Shown here: piece by piece, positions 33,114 through 46,000 of the stretch | How positions within the stretch are numbered: the first letter of the stretch is position 1 | Layout: the number at the start of each line of letters is the position of its first letter | From: Rhynchopus euleeides | Lineage: Eukaryota; Euglenozoa; Diplonemea; Diplonemida; Diplonemidae | DNA length: 64,000 nt | Reading direction: 5' to 3' | NCBI GenBank assembly: GCA_963210315.1 | Contig: OY723279.1 | Span: 1,798,001-1,862,000 of the forward strand | The notes under the pieces: model-generated | Told to the model about the DNA's origin: nothing | Databases searched by the model: none | Seen by the model: only the letters and a program-made list of their open reading frames with translations | Translations under genes and position numbers: made by a program

Positions 33114-33830
33114 TTACGCACACGACTTTCGCGCGGAAAGTGTCATTCAGCTCTGCCAAACGTGCTCTACACACCACCCCCTTCATCAGGCAAGTGGGTT
33201 TGTAAGTGTGTGTGGAAGCGTCAACGCATCAAACGAAGTATCAACAGTAGAGAAAGAGCGGCAGAGTTGAAGTGACACTTTCCTTCCCCTCGCTTGTCGC
33301 TGATCACCCTCAGCCACATGCTCATGCGGCATGAGGCCTTTCAGAGTTTCGACGTCCGCTCCTTTTTCTTCAAGTTTGGCTTCAATCCAACTGCATGTTG
33401 GGTCATCTGCTTCAGGTGGGTTAGCGAAGCGGGGAGCTGACCCGCTGCACAGAGCTATCTCTGCCGCACAGGATGCAGGCTGTGACCAACAGCGTAGGGA
33501 GGTGGAGTGTGAGGGTGTCGATGTAGAACACGTCTGATGCATGCATCGACAGCTTTGTTACAATGTGGGGATGGCGGGGCATAGCCTTCGGATGGGGGAG
33601 ACCTCGGGGGCAAGTTGTTCCGGCTGCTGCCTGCATGTGTGGACAGGGCGGTTGCTGCTGCGGTGGGTGCGTTGCGGCACCACCTGGCCCCCTGCGGGCC
33701 AGGTGGCGGCTGATGGGTGCACTCACTTGGCGGCGGCACTGCCTTCTCCTCTCTTCCCCATGTCGGGCATCATGCCGATGCTGCGCTGCATGTCGCGCAC
33801 TGCTTCCGGTGTGACCCTCTTCGAAGCATG
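31241..33830. repeat. Diverged direct duplication upstream of copy C
   Basis: Blocks at about 31243-31300 and 32990-33055 (CACCCTTCTGATTCTACTGC start), about 31490-31590 and 33300-33395 (CCCTCAGCCACATGCTC start), and about 31680-31990 and 33505-33830 (AACACGTCTGATGCATGCAT) recur in the same order. Each repeat unit contains a perfect 11-bp stem hairpin, CCACCTGGCCC-CCTGC-GGGCCAGGTGG, at 31851-31877 and 33680-33706. In the second unit a 168-bp solo retrotransposon terminus (33114-33281) lies between the first two blocks, replacing unrelated sequence. No coding sequence is evident. Confidence 0.7.
33114..33281 (+). repeat. Solo A-B terminal unit of a tyrosine-recombinase retrotransposon, 168 bp
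   Basis: It has the same block order as the ends of element 1: ACGCACACGA start, AACGTGCTCTACACACCAC, CCCTTCATCAGG, then GTGTGGAAGCGTCAACGC, then a B-type tail ending GAAGTGACACTTT. Its ends GGAAAGTGTCATTC and GAAGTGACACTTT are complementary. A unit of the same length that looks identical by eye lies in intron 2 of copy C (45452-45619). Such solo units fit excision or recombination footprints, or short non-autonomous derivatives. Confidence 0.75.
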
Positions 33831-34081
33831 CGGGGGTGCGGTGGGCCTATCAGCCTGCCGGCCCCACAGTGCGTCGCTGAAGATGTCCTGCTGTTCATCA
33901 GATCCAAGAATGCCCTGTTGCCCCCTGACCCCCCCTCCGCAGCCCCTCTTCTCTCTTGACCACGGGTAGCTGGGGGCTTCAACCACACCACACACCACAC
34001 CGCCCCACGCTGCAGGGTATCAAGCCCACCCCTGTTCCCAACCAGCTGCCACCTCGCCAGGCCTGCTGCTGCCTCTGCAGG

Positions 34082-37000
34082 ATGGCGAGCTCGCATGCTT
34101 TCAAGCAGTCTGCGAGCCTGGTCGACAGGCTGCGTGAGATCCTGCATGACTACCCCGACAGCAGCATCCTGAAGGAGATGTTGCAGAATGCAGACGATGC
34201 GGGGGCAACTGTGATGAAGATCGGGTTCGACAGGCGGTCGTACCAGGAGGGCGGGGTGCCTGAGAGATTCAACCCGACAGGGATGCAGGGGCCTGCACTG
34301 CTGGTCTACAACAACGGCACATTCAGCGACGACGACATCAGGTCTATTCAGAGCATCGGGCGTTCCGTGAAGAAGGGCAACCTCCAGAAGACGGGGCGAT
34401 TCGGGATCGGGTTCAACAGCGTGTACCACGTGTCGGACACGCCGTCATTTGTGAGCGGCAGCCGTGTGTGCTTCTTCGACCCGCTGTGCGAGCACCTTCC
34501 CGGTCGCAACGCTGGGTACAAGATGGACCTGAGTGACGCGGCGGACGCAGCACAGGTGCAGGCACACCCGTCGCTGATGCAGCCGTACTCGCGGTTCAGC
34601 TGCCGTGCTGTGGACGGGCATCACTTCGAGGGGACGCTGTTCCGGCTTCCTCTGCGCACACCCGGGCAGGCGGTGCGTGACGACTACCTGCGCAAGGTCC
34701 CCTTCCTGGAGGAGGACGTGGAGAACCTGCTGTCCGGCTTCTGCTCGGAGGCGGGCTGCATGCCGCTGTTCCTGAAGAACGTGCGGACGCTGGAGGTGCA
34801 CTACTTCGGGGAGCACAGCACGGAGGACGAGCAGCGCACCTTCATCACAGACCTGCCGGGGCTGTGTGCGGACAGCGCGGCCAGCCGTGCGTTCCACACA
34901 CGCCTGCCCGTCCCTGCGACTGTGGAGGGGCTGATGCAGGTGTCGATGCGTGTGGACCTGGAGGTGGTGACGGGTGGCGTCGCGAAGGGCTGGCGCGTGC
35001 GGCAGTCGGCGGGCGGCGGGCTGGCGTGCCGCATGAGCTGCGATGGGGCGGCGGCGGACTACGGGATCAAGCTGCTGCCGTGGGGCGGTGTGGCTGCCCC
35101 AATGTCGGGGGCGGTGGTGGCGGGTGAAGGCGGGGGTGAGGGTGACGGAGACGGAGACAGTGCTGGCCTCGGCAGAGCGTTCTGCTTCCTGCCCATGCCC
35201 GTGGCGACAGGGCTGCCCGTGCACATCAACGGCTACTTCGAGCTGCCCAGCGACCGTCGCGGGATCTTCTGGGGTGTGGGGGACACGGGCGAGGCGGAGC
35301 TGCGCAGCGCTTGGAACGAGGCCCTGCTGAAGGATGTGATCGCACAGGAGTACACAGTGCTGCTGCGTGACGTGCAGGAGGCAGTGTGCGGCACACCCGA
35401 GCGTGCCTGCGAGCTGTACGACCTCATGCCGGCACGCGACATCGACATGCCGTGGCGCCTCGTCAGCGAGGAGGTGTGCAAGCGGCTGGCGGACATCCCG
35501 TGCCTGTGGTGCGGCCCGTCCGGTGGGTGGCGGCGGCCCGACGGGTGCTGGGTGGCCACGGCAGGTGCAGTGCCGCACGCCGTGCTGGCGGGGCTGCGCA
35601 GCCTCGGGTTCGTGGTGGCGGAGGTGCCTGCGCGTGTGGCGCAGTGCCTGGGGGACGAGGCGCGCCCTCTGACTGCTGCCGCAGTGTGTGCCGGGGCTGC
35701 GCAGAACCCTGGGCGGGCGCATCCCGGCGGGAGGCTGGCGGCGGCAGAGGCGTGCGCCGTGCTGGACTGGGCCCTCAGCGAGCTGGCTGTGCTGAACGGG
35801 CACAACATCCCGGCACCCACGTCCCCACTGGCGGTGTCGCTGCGGCAGCTGCCCCTCGCAGCTGTGCTGTCAGGCAGCACCGTGCCCTTCGCCGGAAGCG
35901 ATCTGCTGCACTGCAGCAGCAGCACGGCAGCTGCCACCAGCACCCCCACGCGTGTGGAGCAGCTGGTGTGCGGCACGCCTGCAGGCGGACGCATCCTCAG
36001 CACAGCTGCGGTGGCGGGGTGCCCCTCCCTGCAGGAGAAGCTGCAGCTGCCGCAGTGGCGCAGCGTCCTGGGCGTCAGGCTGGCCACACGCAGCTCTGTG
36101 ATGTCCCTGCTGCCGCTGGCGGGGCTGCCGCAGGGGTGTGCGCCTGCTGCTGGGAACAGGAACGGGAAGGACAACAGCACCATGAACCTGCAGACACACG
36201 TGGCGTGGTCGCAGCAGCTGTGGGCCTGCCTGGACGAGCTGGCTGACGGGGAGGGCGGCAGTGGCTGGGCCGACCCCGGGGTGGGGTGGTGTGTGGTGCC
36301 GTGTGGCGGGGGTGCCTACACGTGCCGCCTGCAGAGGCAGACGGCCGACACGGTGCGTGTGATGGGGGCCAGCAGCAGCACCGCAGACGCAACAGCTGTG
36401 CCGGGAGAACTGGACACGGTCCTCAGGGAGGCTGGGGTGCACGCAGCGGACGTGCCGCACCTCGAGGGCTACATCCAGCAGCGCACCGCACTCGGGTGCT
36501 TCCGCGCACTGCACGCCGCACGCGCCACACCCCTGCCCGCCGCGTCTGCCGGGGTGGTGCGGGCCTGGCTGGCACACACGCTGCACGCCTTGCCGCAGGC
36601 AGAGCTGCGCAGCAGGGCTGTGCAGCTGCCCGTGTGGCTGGTGTGGGGCGGTGCAGGCCCTGCCCCGCTGCCTGCAGGCCACTGCGTGCTGCCGAGCGCC
36701 ATACGCGACACGCCTGTAGAGCAGCTGCTGCGCCACCACGCCAGGGCCTCGCCCGAGGAGGCTGAGGTTCTGGTGCGTGCAGGCGTGCCGCGTTTGTCCG
36801 ACGCTGAGTTCTGGGTCTCCTTTCTCCAGTATGCTGCGTGCACGCCAGGTGCGGGGGGCGGCAGCGAGCGGGCTGCCTTCGTGTCGGCTGCCGAGCAGGC
36901 GCTGTGTGCAGCTGTGCAGCACCCTGAGGTGCGGCAGGCTGCGTGCGACGCAACAGTCGTGCCGACGGCGGCAGGAGTGCTGCGTCCGCTGTGCAGCGGG

Positions 37001-40000
37001 CTGTGCGACCCCAACACGCCAGAGACGGCGGCGCTGCTCCCGGACATACACATCGTCGAGGACGGGTTCGCCACTGGGAAGGCACGCAACGCCCTGCTGC
37101 TGCTGGGGATGCGCACCACCCTCAGCACGGACGACGTGGTGGGGCTGTGCTGCACGCTGGCTGGAGAGGGTGACGTGAGTCGCGCCACCGCAATGCTGCA
37201 TTACATGGACCGGAACCTGCAGTCGCTCCAGACAGATGTGTTGTTCCAGAAGCTGCAGGGCGTGGCGTGGGTGCCTGTCACGAAGGAGCTGCCGGACGCA
37301 CTGCTGCCTGTGCAGGGCGGTGTGGCGGCACCGCTGCGTGTGGCAGCAGACGTGCGGCCACAGGACCAGATGTGGCTGTGCTCTGCGTCGAAGGGTATCG
37401 CCGCTCGCCCCTGCAGCGCTCGACTGTCCCGGTGCTTCGGGTGGGATGCACCGCTGCCTGCCGCCGTGCTTGTTGCGCAGCTACTTGCCGTGTCTGCAAA
37501 GCACGCTGAGTCAGCAGCAGACACCGCGGCAGGCGTGGCCGTGAACAGCCGGGTGCTGGAGCTGTACGGTGCACTGGAGGCACACCGGCAGGCGGGCAGC
37601 CTGGGTGCAGCACTGCAGGGTCTCGAGCAGCGCCCCTGTGTCTGGGTGGGGACACAGTTCGCACCCCCGCAGCAGGTGGCGCAGGAGACGACATACGGGC
37701 TGCCCGGTCTGCACACGCTGCCCGCAACGCTCCAGCAGTTCGCCACCCTGCTGCATGCGATGGGTGTGGAGCTGCACTTCACCCCCAACACCTACGCAGA
37801 CGCGCTTGGGACGCTTGCACACAAGTCGGCGGCTGCATCGCTGTCGGATCCTGTGCTGCAGCAGGTGGTGGCGCTGCTGGTTCGTCTGGAGCACGATGCG
37901 GCACACCTGCGGTCGCCTGTGCTGCTGCCCAGCATGGCGGGTGTGCTGTGCCCCTGCAACGCGCTGCTGTACGACGACATGCAGGGTGTGGAGTGCGGCG
38001 TCGAAGGGCTCGTACCCCTGCATCCCATGGTGCCGCGCAAGGTGGCAGAGACGTTCGGCGTGCCGATGAAGCGGATGCTGGTGGCCTGCAGTGGTGAGGA
38101 CGACTGGGGCTTCGAGGAAGGCATCGAAGCCTACGGGCAGAGCGAGAGCCTCACGTCGCGCATCCGCAACATCCTGTCAGAGTATGTGTCGGACGTCGGG
38201 ATCTTCAACGAGATGCTGCAGAATGCAGACGACGCGCAGGCGTCGCAGTTCACCGTGATGCTGGACATGACGGAGTACGGCACATCATCTCTGATGAACT
38301 CTGCGTTGGAGCCGTTGCAGGGCCCGGCCATCGTGGTGCACAATGATGCACAGTTCACCAACGCTGACTTCTCCAACCTCGCGTCAGTGGGCAAAGGGGC
38401 GAAGCTGGAGTCCACCAGCAAGACGGGACGGTTCGGGATTGGGTTCAACGCTGTGTACCACTTCACAGACGTGCCGAGCATCCTGTCGGGCGGCAGCCTT
38501 GTGTTCCTCGACCCGCACAGGAGACACGTGCGGGGCAGCACGGAAGGGGCGCCGGGCATCAAGTTGAGTGTCCCGTGGTCCAAGGCGAGCCTGTTTGCCG
38601 ACCAGCTCGCACCTTACCGGCAGGCGGGCACCGACATGGTCAGCGACCCGCAGCAGGTGTACGACGGGACGCTGTTCCGTTTCCCGCTGCGGACAGAGGA
38701 GGCGGCAGCACGGTCAGACCTCAGCAAGCAGACCTACAGCGTGCAGCAGGCGGAGGAACTGCTGCAGAAGTTCTGCGGCACCGCGTCGGAGCTGCTGCTC
38801 TTCCTGAAGCACGTGCGCTGCGTGCGTGTGCTGGTGCGGAACGGCGACAGTGTGGACGAGGTGTACCACACGGAACTGTCGGTGGACCCTGCACACGAGG
38901 AGCGCCACAAGCAGGTGTACACCTTCGTTGCCGGCACCAGCGAGTCGAGCGCGTCACGCGACGGGCTGAAGCACCGCCTCAACACCACGCAGGACGCAGA
39001 CCTGCCGTGGGAGGTGACGGACGTGGCGATCGCAACACGGGCACGTGGGGAAGACGGGACCACCACCGAGACCAGGACCGGGTGGGTGCTCAGCGCTGGG
39101 ATTGGTGGGGGCGAGACCAAGGAGCTCGCGGTGAAGGCGGCGGAGGGGCGGAAGCTGCTGCCGTGGGGCGGTGTGGCGCTGCAGCGCGGCAGGGCGGCAG
39201 GCGCACCGGCAACAGGGCGTGCCTACGCCTTCCTGCCCCTGCCGCAGTCGAGCGGGATGGCGTGGCACATCAACGGGGCGTTCGACCTGTCGACAAACAG
39301 GCGCAACCTGTGGTTCGATGACTTCGGGGAGCACGGGGAGCGGTCGCTGTGGAACGTGGCCCTGATGCAGGACCCCTGCGTGCCTGCTGCGGTGCGTCTG
39401 CTGCTGCGCCTGGCAGAGGAGGCGGGCAGCGCAGCCGCTGCCCAGCTGTACGAACTGCTTCCGGGTGCAGGCTTGCACGGCCTGTTTGAGCAGTTTGCGG
39501 ACGCGCTCTACCTCCGCCTGCAGTCCGTCCCTGTGCTGGCGTCGATGAATGCTGACGGGTCTGTGGGTGCGTGGGTGGCGCCCAGCAAGGCCGTCCTGCT
39601 GGACATGCAGGAGGGCGACACGCACTACGCACGCAGAGCAGTCATCGCCAAGGCCCTGGTGCTCGCAGGCAAGGTGGTGGCATCTGTCCCACCACACGTG
39701 TCTGCGATGCTGCTGAAGCACGGTGCTGTGGCCGTCACCCCTGAGTGCCTCCGCGAGACGCTGAAGGCGCTGCCGTCCCTGCCTTCCGGGCTGAAGCCTG
39801 CCGACGTGGCGCAGCTGCTGGCATGCGCTGCGTCAGACCTGGGCACAGCAGGCAAGGGCTTCGAACACCTGCACGGCGTGCCCCTGCTGCCGGTGGTGTC
39901 GGGTGATGTGAAGCGCTTCTGTGCTGGGACTGACCCTGCAGAGCTTGTCTTCTCCGGTGTTCCCGGCGGCTTCCTCAAGGGCCTGCCTGCTGTGAAGGGC

Positions 40001-43000
40001 ATCGTGGCTGTCGACAGCCTGTTGCGTGACTCCGCAGTGCCTTTGGCCGCACTCATGGCCAGCACCAACCTGCGGAAGGTGGCAGAACCCAAGCACCTGC
40101 ACCTCCTGCTGTCTAGCGCACTTGACCCCAGCATGTTCGACACAGCACGTGTGTCACGGTCCGACCCGAAGGCACCGAAGAAGGAGGTGGTCGACGCCTT
40201 CTGGGAGATACTTCACCGCATCCGCGGGAAGATGGAAGGTGACCTCAGCCGTTGGCCCCTGATCCCTGCCACCAGCGTCTTCGTCGACAAGGCCAACAGG
40301 CACACCGTGCTGTGGGGTGTCCCTCAAGACCTGGTCCCTGTGCTGGTTGAGCTGGGCATCGACAGCGTGACGAACACCTCCAACTACATCCTGGAACTGG
40401 TGCCACGGTCGTCTTGTGAAACGATTCTCGATGCGCTGCTTGCTGTGCACAAAACGACCAGCGATTCCGTCTCTGTTGTTTCGAAGATGCAGCCGGAAGC
40501 ACGTCACAAGCTGCTCCAGTGCCTTGTGACGTCGACGAGGTGCTCCCACGTGCACAACGTGCCCAAGATTGCCGACCACCACCGTGAGCTGCTGAAGGCA
40601 CTCCCCATCTACCGCCTGCACCCAGCTGAATCCGGCAGGTTCTCCCACATCGACCCCGCAGTGCAGCTGCCGCCCGTCGGCAGTTTAAAATACAGCCCTG
40701 CAGTCCTGGCAGGGCACTACGATGCCCCCAATGATAAGACCCGGAAGTTCATGGAGGCGGTTGGTGCCACCACCGTGTCACACGAGGACTTCATGACGCG
40801 TCTCCTCAGCAACCGGCCACCCGGTGCGGACGACTACAATGTTGCTCGAGTCGTTGTCGGCTACTTCGCGTCCGGCGGGGCTCCCGAAGCAGGGTCCCGA
40901 GCTGCTAACCTGCTGCGCAACACAGCATGGGTGCCCAACAGGGCGGGTGGCTTCAAGCGCCCTGCTCAGCTGCTGAGCCCTGAGCTTGCAGGGGTGGGGT
41001 CTGTGCCCGACTGCGTGCTGCCCCGCACGGACATTCCACATGTCACCCTCGCCAAGGTCGGCGTCCATACTGAGGTCACATGGCAAGCGGCTGTCGTGTG
41101 GGCGGAAGGTGTCAGCACCATCAGCTGCAGGAAAGAAGCCCATAAGTTTGCTGCGTATCTGCAACATGGTGTGCGTGCACTGGATCCCACGAAGACTGGA
41201 TTTTCCGCCTTCTCCGCCATCCCGTGTGTGCCTGTGCAGCAGATCAACGAGGCCGGGTACCCACACGACCCTGCACTGGTGCCAGACAACGGACTGATGT
41301 CCCCCGAGCAGGTGCAGCGTGCAAGCAACCGTGCCCTCTGCTCTGCTGTCTGCGGCATCGTTGTTGATGAGGTTTGCAGAGTGGAGGTGGGCTTTGCCAA
41401 CTATGGTGGCTTTGCTGCTGTTGGGGGCTATCCAGATTACCTCCCTCTGTGGCTTGTCAAACAGGTGGTGCCCAACACCGTGCTGGTGCAGCAGCTCCTG
41501 AAGGCGGTGGCTCTGGGCCCTGACGAGGTGGTGACCCCACATATCTACAGCGAGATATCGAGGCGCCTGGGCCGTGCTGAGGCTCACACGACCAGGTACC
41601 CGTATTCTTGTGACCCTGAGCTCACGGAAGCTCTGAGGATGCGCCACGCCTTCAACGCGGTGCTGGGCAACGACATCGTGCGGATCGGTACCTCCTTCAA
41701 GCGCCCCTTGGAGGTGGCCCTGAGCCCGCCGGCTGTGCAGGGTGCACCCTACCTGTGCCAGATGCCTGAGGATGAGTTGGCCAAGTGGAGAGCCGAGTGG
41801 GCACCGCTGCTGTCCGCACTGGGCATCGTGGAGAGCTTCGGCCCTGCGAACTACGCTGCCTGTGTCGCACGCCTTGCAGAGGAACGCAACGGGGAGGCCC
41901 TGGAGGCAGGCGTGCTTGAGAAGGTGGTGGAGATTGCGAAGCACGTGGCAGAGTCGGAGTCGCCACGCAGTCTGTCGCACCTGCCCAACACATCCGGGGT
42001 GCTGCGGGGTGTGAACCAGCTGGTGTACAACGACATGGACGGAGACGACACGACGCACGAGTTGGTGCACGCCTCCATCCCCAACGAAGTTGCGGAGCGT
42101 CTCGGAGCGGAGTCCTGCAAGGAGCGCGTGTACCGTGAGATCCAGCAGAGGGTGACGTGCCCGCAGAAGGCGCAGCTCGTGCCACGCCTGAAGGGGCACG
42201 GTGTGGAGAGCATCGTGCACGAGCTGCTGGGTGTGGCTCACCAGCTGGGTGCTGCGCACGTGGGCTTCACCCTCGACACCGCACAGCACGGCAGCGCGTT
42301 CGTGATCCCCAACACGGAGCAGCACCAAGGGCCAGGTGTGCTGTTCTGCCTGCGGGGTGTGCAGGTGTCGTGCGACGAGGTCGAGCGCCTGGTCAGCGGG
42401 GAGGCAGCACCGGGTGGCGGGCTCGGCCTTGCGGCGTGCTTCACTGCGTCGGACTGCGTGCAGGTGGCTGCCAGCGGGCAGCTGATGATCTTCCAACCAG
42501 GTGCACCACTGTCCCCGAGCCTGCCACTCGTGGACGTTCGGAAGAAGTTCGCCCCTCATTTGTCTGCCTTCCGTGGGGACGAGGAGGTGGGGCTGGCGGT
42601 GCGCTTCGGGCTGCGCACACAGGCGTCGGGACTCGGGCGTGCGTGCAGCCCTGCGGACTTCGGGGAGGTGCTGCGCAGGGTGTCGCGTGTGGTGCCGTCG
42701 ATGCTGCCGCTGCGTCCGTCCGTGCAGCAGGTCGTGTTTGGCGAACAGGGACCTGCAGTCGCACAGGCAGAGGTACCGGCTGGGGCTGGCCTTGACGAGC
42801 AGCCTGCTGCAGCTGACGCCGACACGCTGCGTCCAGTGTCGCGGTGCGTCGTGCGGTTCCCCTCAGAGGAGGCGGGGAAGGACCCTCGGGCAGCAGCCTG
42901 GTGCAGGCAGCAGTTGAGGCACACGGGGCTGGCCGCATTCGTGGCGCCGGCGACGGAGAAGACAAGCGTGTACACTGTCGAGGTGGACAGGTTCGAGCCG

Positions 43001-46000
43001 AGGTGCGACGACAACACCGACGGTGACGGGGACGGCGGCGGTGGAGGCGAAACGTGCACCACACAGCGCTGGGCGGCAGTGCTGACGGCCGGTGCCATCC
43101 CCACACAGCTGCACGGGGTGGAGCTCGACCCTGTCGGCGGTGCTGCGGCACTGCTGGGTGTGGACGGGCAGCAGGCGGCCACCAGTGCGCTGTGTGCCGC
43201 AGGGCGCCAGCTGACGCTGTGCCCGCAGCTGCACAGCACGCCGACAGGCCTGCCTGTGCAGCTGCTGTGCGCGGAGGTGGGCTCTGAGGTGGCGGCACCC
43301 CAGATGGAGGCTTGGAACGCTGCGGTGCGACGCACGATGCACACGGCGTACGGGGTGCTGCTGCGCGAGCTGTGCGCCCGCAGCAACACGCTTGCGCTGC
43401 CCACACAGCAGACGTGCTACTCCTTCTGGCCAGACGACTCCCAAGCACGCGACACACACATGCAGTGTGTGGAACACGTCTACCGGCAGCTGTCCGCACA
43501 CCCGCTGTTCCTGCTGTGCACGGCAGGGGCAGCAGCGTACGAGCCTGCCACAAAGGCGTCCTTTGCGTACGTGCAGGGGCTGTCCACAGAGCTCGAGGAG
43601 GGTGCGCTGTTGGCGGTGTCGCAGGAGCTGCCCGTCTTCAGCGTGCCGCAACACGTGGCCCGTGGGATGTGCCTCCACTCTGGGTCGGAGGGCGTCAGCG
43701 CGCTGTCTGCAGCTGATGTCTGTGACGCGTTCCGCATGAACAGCGACACGGTCGACAGCCTTGTGTCCCGCCTGGACACCCCACAGCAGGTCGTCAGCCT
43801 GCTGGAAATTGCGGCAGACGCGCTGCAGCCGCACGAGGCAGGGCGTCTGAGGCAGGTGCGTCTTCTGCCTATGTACGAGGGTGCAGGCATCCTCACTGTC
43901 GCCGCATTCGCATCGCAAACCGTGTGGATCGGGGGCCAGGCCGAGTGCACCCTGTTCCCGCACAAGCTGGGGCAGTTCGCACACCCCTGCCTGATGGACT
44001 CGGAGACGCTGCGCCCTCTGCTGCTGGACGCCAAGGTGCAGGACGCACTCCGCCTGCACAAGCCTGCAGCACGCGAAGTGCTGCAGCTGCTGCAGGGTGC
44101 ACAGCAAGCCACCCCTGTGCCCCGCAGCTGGAAGGGGCAGAGTGCCGTGCCTGCAGAGGATGCTGCGGCTGTGCCGCACGAGTGGCTGCAGAGCCTGTGG
44201 TGCATCATGCAGCCCGACGACACAGCACGCTTCACATCGTGGCCGCTCCTGCCGCTTGCAGACGGCCGCCTCGTCAGCTGTGGGGACGTGCAGCTTGTCT
44301 TCAACTTCGAAGCGGAGGAGGTGTCTGTGGGTGCTGCTGCCGAGGGCGGGACGGGTGCCGTGGACACACACACACCCGTGCCCTCGCACAGCGCACACGA
44401 CCCTGCCGTCCTGCGTGAGCATGTGTGCGCCCTGGGGCTGCCTGTGGCGTCCCCTATGTTCACAGGGGTCACACGCTTCCAGCCGCAGGGCACCGCAGCC
44501 CAGGTGGTGGCGCGGAAGCTGGCTGACTGCACGCAGCGCGGGTTGGTGCAGTGGGAGGGCGCGTGTGTGGCGCACACCGATGCCCTGCTGCTGTACCTTG
44601 CAGGCAGTTCGTCCGACTTTGGGGAGCAGGTGCATGCCGACAACATACGGAAGCTGCCACTCTTCACCCCGGTGTCGGACACAGGGAGTCGTGTCGCCCT
44701 CCAGCAGAGGTGCACTGCAGCACCGGTCGTGCCCTTCCTGCAGGATGTCAACTGGTATGTACTGCACGTGCCTTGTGCCTCGCACGCCACACACCACAGG
44801 GTCACACGCTCAGACGAGACCGACCCGCTGCTGCAGCAGCTGGGTGTGGAGCTGCTGTCGGAAGCGGACGTGTGGGTGCGTGAGGTGATTCCGTCGCTGC
44901 ACGACGACATGACGTCAGATGAGCGCCACGACAAGGTATGTGCTGTGCCTGGTGCTGGCATTGATCCACACACCCTACACACCTCGTTGTGACACAGCTG
45001 CTGTACCTGCGTGACAACTACGCCCGTCTGCTTGGTGTTGTCGATGTTGGAGGTCCCGAAGGCGACGAAGGTCCTGAAGGTGCTGTTGTCGATGTTGAAG
45101 GTTTCGTCGGTGACCCAGAGGAGGAAAGTACTGATGTTGCTGAAGACACCGATGAGGAGTATCCTGAATCCAGCGAGGCAAGCTGGGTCAGCGAACTCGG
45201 GGAACTCGAAGCAGAAGTGCTGAATGCCGCCATCGTATGCTTGGGTGGTGTAGAGGCGTGCCCTATGTGTGAAGGTGTTGTTGTGGGTTTTCTCTATTTT
45301 GTTTCAAACGCACCATGCTCACGGAAGGCGTTCAGAACGAGAAAGGTTGCAGTGTGAGCAATGTTTTGTTCAGCTACACTCAGGGTTTAATCTAGGATTC
45401 TGGATTTTGGGACTCGGGGGGGGTCTCGCACTTTTGTGGGCCCAATTTTTTTTACGCACACGACTTTCGCGCGGAAAGTGTCATTCAGCTCTGCCAAACG
45501 TGCTCTACACACCACCCCCTTCATCAGGCAAGTGGGTTTGTAAGTGTGTGTGGAAGCGTCAACGCATCAAACGAAGTATCAACAGTAGAGAAAGAGCGGC
45601 AGAGTTGAAGTGACACTTTTCACCCCAGGTGCAAATTTCTCGGGCGCGCTTCGCGCGCCCGAGACTACGCGGAGATGGCCACTCGCATACGCTCAAGGAC
45701 TTGCGAGACAGGCACACGCTACAGGGGGGGTCTGGGGGGCGGAGCCCCCCAGCCGCCGGAGGCCACGGTAGTGAGCATCTGTTCCTTGCACGTGTCAACG
45801 ACTTGCTGCACGAACTTGACAGACAGCTCTTAGACTCAAGGCGGCTCTGCACCGGGCTGAACATGCTCCCCAGCCAGGAGACCCCATTCCTACTGGTCCC
45901 CAGGGAAATCCCCCCCCGCCCCCGCTAAAAGTGACCCCCCGGGGGACCCCCCCCCGGGGGGGGTCCCCCAGGGGGGCCCAAACTGCGGGGGGGGTCTTTG

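Noticed and set aside
33956..34081. Upstream N-terminal extension of copy C (42 codons)
   Set aside because: It is not conserved in copy B and looks like non-coding leader, possibly with an intron acceptor just before the shared ATG.
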